DNA of 64,000 bases from an uncultured Methanobrevibacter sp. (lineage in GTDB: Archaea > Methanobacteriota > Methanobacteria > Methanobacteriales > Methanobacteriaceae): contig NZ_CAKVFS010000005.1 of NCBI RefSeq assembly GCF_934746965.1, forward strand, positions 124,001-188,000, read 5' to 3'. Below, one piece after another: positions 61,112 through 64,000 of this stretch; the stretch's first letter is position 1, and each line of letters begins with the position of its first letter. A program made the position numbers and the translations under genes. Below the pieces are notes generated by a model. The model did not search any database, was not told the DNA's origin, and was given only the letters and a program-made list of their open reading frames with translations.

Positions 61112-62015
61112 CTATTTTTTCATTGATTTGTTCGTATTATTAGTTAATATATTTATTATTTCAGTTAGATTTTTTCCTTCTTTTTCTAGTGTTTTTATTT
61201 CGTTTATTGTTTTTATTTTTGCTTCGTATATTCCTTCATCTCTTCCTTCTTGGCGGAGTTCTTCGCAGTATTCGTGTATTATATCTTGCCAGTTTTTTTC
61301 ATGCATTTTAATCACTTCTTTTATTTCTTCTAATTTTTCAGGGTTTTTTATAAATATTGCTGAGGTTAATAATAATCCCCAATATAATAATTCTCTTTCT
61401 TTTTTTGTTGGATTAATTAAGTTTTGAGTTAAATAACATATTTCCTCAACAATTAGTTCTGAATTTTTTGTAGTGTTTAAGAATGGTATGAAAATTAAAT
61501 CTAATGTTTCTAAAAAAGTTAGTTTTTTATTATTTTTAATTTTATTCTTAACATTTTTTTAATCTTTTGTCTCCATTATATTCTTTTAAAAATATTATTC
61601 TTATTGGTGTAAATTTATTTACTTTTCCTATCCATGCTTCTCTGGGAGATTTTTCAGGATTTCCTGTTGATACAATTATTGTGTTTACTGGTTTTCCTGT
61701 TTCTTCATGTTTTTCTATAGCATATCTTCCAGCATGAATTAGATTTCCAGGGTTTAAGTTGCCACTATAATGTTCATAGTGGGTAATAGAGCAATCTTCC
61801 ATTTCATATGTAAAATCCATCAATAAATTTTTAAAATTAGGAGTTATTATTTCAGTAGGTATCTCTTTTTTAATTTTTTTACAGGGTAATTTTACTTGCA
61901 CTTTATTGTCTTCTTTTTCGAGGGAATCTAAATAATAAAGAAATTCTTGTCCATGGTGTTTTGCCAAGTATTTCATAAGTTTATCCTCACTATTGTGTAT
62001 CTTTCGTTGAATCAT
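61112..62015 (-). pseudogene. Rpn/PD-(D/E)XK-nuclease-like protein, split by one frameshift
   Basis: The 5' part (62015 to about 61555) encodes about 153 residues: MIQRKIHNSEDKLMKYLAKH, then LLMDFTYEMEDCSITHYEHYSG, first part, and NTIIVSTGNPEKSPREAW. Its frame ends just after KRLKKC at a run of seven T (61554-61560). Reading with one base fewer in that run opens a frame that continues without a stop to 61112 (LTFLETLDLIFIPFLN, then YWGLLLTSAIFIKNPEKL, ending EELRQEGRDEGIYEAK and a helical tail). Together they make about 300 residues resembling Rpn/YhgA-like recombination-promoting nucleases. AAGGTGATTAA precedes the ATG. A true frameshift, a phase-variable tract or a sequencing error would look alike. 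Confidence 0.75.
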
Positions 62016-62231
62016 TTAATCACCTTATTAATTTAGTATTTCTATAAAGCGCTTTAATAAATACAATAATACTTTGTTATAGCTAATATATAATCTATTA
62101 AGTTATAAATAAGGATAATTATTTATTTTTAGATTAATTTAACAATTTTAATGCAGTATTATTTACTTTTTATTTTTAAATATTATAAAAAACATATTAT
62201 TTTCTAATTGAACCAATAGGGTGTGTAAAAT

Positions 62232-63566
62232 TTGTTTGAATCTTTGAAAAAGAAATTTTCACGTACTAGTGATAAATTAGAAGAAGAGCTTATTGAAGAA
62301 GCACAGGAAGAAAACAATCTTGAAGAAGAATCTGGTAAAAAATTTTCCTTCTTTTCATTTGGTAAAAAGGATAATAAAGAAAAAGAGCCAGAAAATAGTG
62401 ATGTAGCTGAAATTCCTCAGGAAGTAGAAAGTTTATCCGAAGAAAAAGTTTTAGAAGAATCTGATGAAGAAGTTATGGAAGAGTCTGAAGCAGAATCTCT
62501 TGATGACTCTGAAGAAGAAAAATCTAAGAAATCTCACTTTTGGAGTAGGAATAAAAATAAAGAAACTTCTGAAAATGATGATGAAAATGAATCTAAATCT
62601 CATTTCTGGAGTAGGAATAAAGATAATTCTGATGAAGAGGAAGAAACACCCGATGATGAAGAAGAACCAAGTGGTATGTTTTCATTTATTACTGCTAAAA
62701 CTATTTCAGAAAAACACCTTGAAGATATTTTATGGGAACTTGAAATGGGTCTTTTAGAAGGGGATGTTGCTATGGAAGTAGCTAGTGAAGTAGTGGATTC
62801 TGTTAAAGATGATTTAGTTGGTCGTAAAATTAAAAGAAGTAATGATATTACAGAATACACTTACAATGCTTTAAAAAATGCAGTGTCTGAAATTATTAAT
62901 ATCCCAGGCAAATCCATGACTGAAATGATTGAAGCTAAAAAAGCACAAGGTGAACCTCTTGTTGTAATGTTTGTAGGTATTAATGGTACTGGTAAAACAA
63001 CAACAATTGGTAAATTAGCTAATTACTATCTTAAAAAAGGTTATACTCCAGTAATAGCTGCAGCAGATACTTTTAGAGCTGGTGCTATTGAACAGGTCAA
63101 ATATCATGCAGATAATGTTGGGGTTAAACTTATTAAACATCAAAAAGGGTCTGATCCAGCAGCAGTTGCATTTGATGCTGTTGAACATGCTAAAGCTCAA
63201 GGTAAAGAGTTAGTTTTAATTGATACTGCTGGAAGAATGCAGACTAACACTAATCTTATGGATGAAATGAAGAAAATTAAAAGAGTTGCAAAACCTGATT
63301 TGGTTGTTTTTGTAGGGGATGCTTTAACAGGTAATGATGCAACTCAACAAGCATCTAAATTTAATGAAGCTATTGATATTGATGGAGTTATTTTAACTAA
63401 AGCAGATGCAGACAGTAAAGGTGGAGCTTCATTATCTATTGGTTATGTAATTAAAAAACCTATTTTATTTTTAGGAATGGGTCAGGAATATGATGATATT
63501 AGAGAATATGATGCAGATTGGATGTTAAACCAGCTATTTTCTGAAAACGAAGAAGAAACAGATTAA
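62232..63566 (+). CDS. ftsY: signal recognition particle receptor FtsY
   Basis: A 444-residue SRP-receptor GTPase, which docks ribosomes translating membrane proteins. Residues 1-145 form an acidic low-complexity region rich in Glu, Asp, Ser and Lys with KSHFWSRNK appearing twice. Residues about 150-225 are the helical N domain. The GTPase part has GINGTGKTTTIGKLANYYLK (about 250-269), ADTFRAGAIEQ, DTAGRMQT and TKADADSKGGASLS. The start is TTG at 62232, with GGGTGTG upstream. It follows prefoldin/LX in the usual archaeal order, with the Rpn-like gene inserted on the other strand. Confidence 0.95.
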   Translation: MFESLKKKFSRTSDKLEEELIEEAQEENNLEEESGKKFSFFSFGKKDNKEKEPENSDVAEIPQEVESLSEEKVLEESDEEVMEESEAESLDDSEEEKSKKSHFWSRNKNKETSENDDENESKSHFWSRNKDNSDEEEETPDDEEEPSGMFSFITAKTISEKHLEDILWELEMGLLEGDVAMEVASEVVDSVKDDLVGRKIKRSNDITEYTYNALKNAVSEIINIPGKSMTEMIEAKKAQGEPLVVMFVGINGTGKTTTIGKLANYYLKKGYTPVIAAADTFRAGAIEQVKYHADNVGVKLIKHQKGSDPAAVAFDAVEHAKAQGKELVLIDTAGRMQTNTNLMDEMKKIKRVAKPDLVVFVGDALTGNDATQQASKFNEAIDIDGVILTKADADSKGGASLSIGYVIKKPILFLGMGQEYDDIREYDADWMLNQLFSENEEETD

Positions 63567-63668
63567 AATCTATAAATCTGGATTCAAACAATTTCCATGG
63601 CTTTGAGATAGTATTTACTATTTTTCAACGCCATATTTATCTTATTTTGCTAATTAACTAGTGATAAC

Positions 63669-64000
63669 ATGAGTAACAACAATACTGGTGAGTGGAACTC
63701 TTCACTTGCTTTTTTAATGTCAATGATAGGGGCTGCTGTTGGATTAGGTAATATCTGGCGTTTTAGCTATGTGCTATATTCCAATGGTGGAGGATCTTTT
63801 TTTATACCTTATTTTGTAGCTATAGGACTTTTAGGGATTCCATTTTTAATTTTAGAATATGGATTAGGTTTTAAATTTAAAATGTCATTTTCAAATTTAT
63901 TACATAAAATAAAACCTAAATTTGAAATAATTGGATGGATATTATGTCTGTTGGCATTTGGGGTAGTAACCTATTATATGGTTATTTTAGCTTGGGATGT
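63669..64000 (+). CDS. sodium-dependent transporter, SNF/NSS family (partial)
   Basis: The first 110 residues of a sodium:neurotransmitter symporter family protein; the gene runs off the window end. Diagnostic sequence is SMIGAAVGLGNIWRFSYV (about 17-34), which forms the sodium- and substrate-binding part of helix 1, followed by GGGSFFIPYFVAIGLLGIP and LEYGLGF. Bacterial and archaeal members import amino acids. GTGATAAC precedes the ATG at 63669. Substrate cannot be told. Confidence 0.92.
   Translation, partial: MSNNNTGEWNSSLAFLMSMIGAAVGLGNIWRFSYVLYSNGGGSFFIPYFVAIGLLGIPFLILEYGLGFKFKMSFSNLLHKIKPKFEIIGWILCLLAFGVVTYYMVILAWD

Noticed and set aside
62464..62757. 97-residue Lys/Met-rich frame inside ftsY
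   Set aside because: A shadow of the acidic low-complexity region of FtsY in another frame.

Overview
The window is a low-GC archaeal chromosome segment, almost certainly from a Methanobrevibacter and most like M. smithii. The evidence is a complete tungsten-type formylmethanofuran dehydrogenase operon, an F420-type formate dehydrogenase with its formate transporter, coenzyme B biosynthesis genes, large beta-helix/Ig-like adhesins of the gut-methanogen type, and archaeal information-processing genes (TBP, aIF6, L39e, L31e, LX, S19e, prefoldin, FEN-1, FtsY). Shine-Dalgarno sequences of the GGTGAT/GGAGG type fix many starts, including several TTG and GTG starts. Species assignment is inference.

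Layout. 1-4.9 kb: thiC, a PfkB sugar kinase, a LysR/ModE-like regulator, hexulose-phosphate isomerase and fdhD. 4.9-6.3 kb: a decayed insertion sequence with 26-bp terminal inverted repeats and a perfect 8-bp target duplication. 6.3-9.9 kb: a binding-protein/permease/ATPase importer of the iron-cobalamin-molybdate class, followed by an FmdE-family protein. 9.9-20.4 kb: three adhesin-like proteins; the third heads an apparent operon with a multi-spanning membrane protein, an ExbB/TolQ/MotA-like channel protein and a short ExbD-like protein. 20.8-27 kb: fdhC-fdhA-fdhB, facing moaA and mobB for the molybdopterin cofactor. 27.4-33.7 kb: an HTH-ferredoxin protein and fwdF-G-D-B-A-C. 33.9-38 kb: two tandem small paralogues, nrpR, and glnA with two NrpR-type operators exactly 20 bp apart. 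38-40 kb: an E1-like ThiF/MoeB protein and an aldo/keto reductase with ferredoxin tail. 40.1 kb: an intron-containing tRNA-Met. 40.4-47 kb: ahcY, a DUF2119-like protein, fen, a chorismate-lyase-family protein, homoaconitase, homocitrate synthase and a CYTH protein. 47-56.9 kb: TBP, a phosphatase fused to a coiled coil, a 49-residue zinc-ribbon protein, topoisomerase I, the AglB oligosaccharyltransferase, a DRG-type GTPase and an AK6-like kinase. 57-61 kb: a translation/RNA cluster. 61-64 kb: a frameshifted Rpn-like gene, ftsY and the start of an SNF-family transporter cut by the window edge.

How the genes work together. A large share of the first 34 kb serves two molybdopterin enzymes, formate dehydrogenase and formylmethanofuran dehydrogenase: cofactor synthesis (moaA, mobB), sulfur insertion (fdhD), a possible oxyanion or metal importer with an FmdE-like partner, a possible ModE-like regulator, and the enzymes themselves. 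Nitrogen control is compact, with the repressor gene directly downstream of its glnA target. The most unusual assembly is the adhesin/membrane protein/ExbB-like/ExbD-like set, a possible proton-driven energy-transducing device in a cell with no outer membrane.
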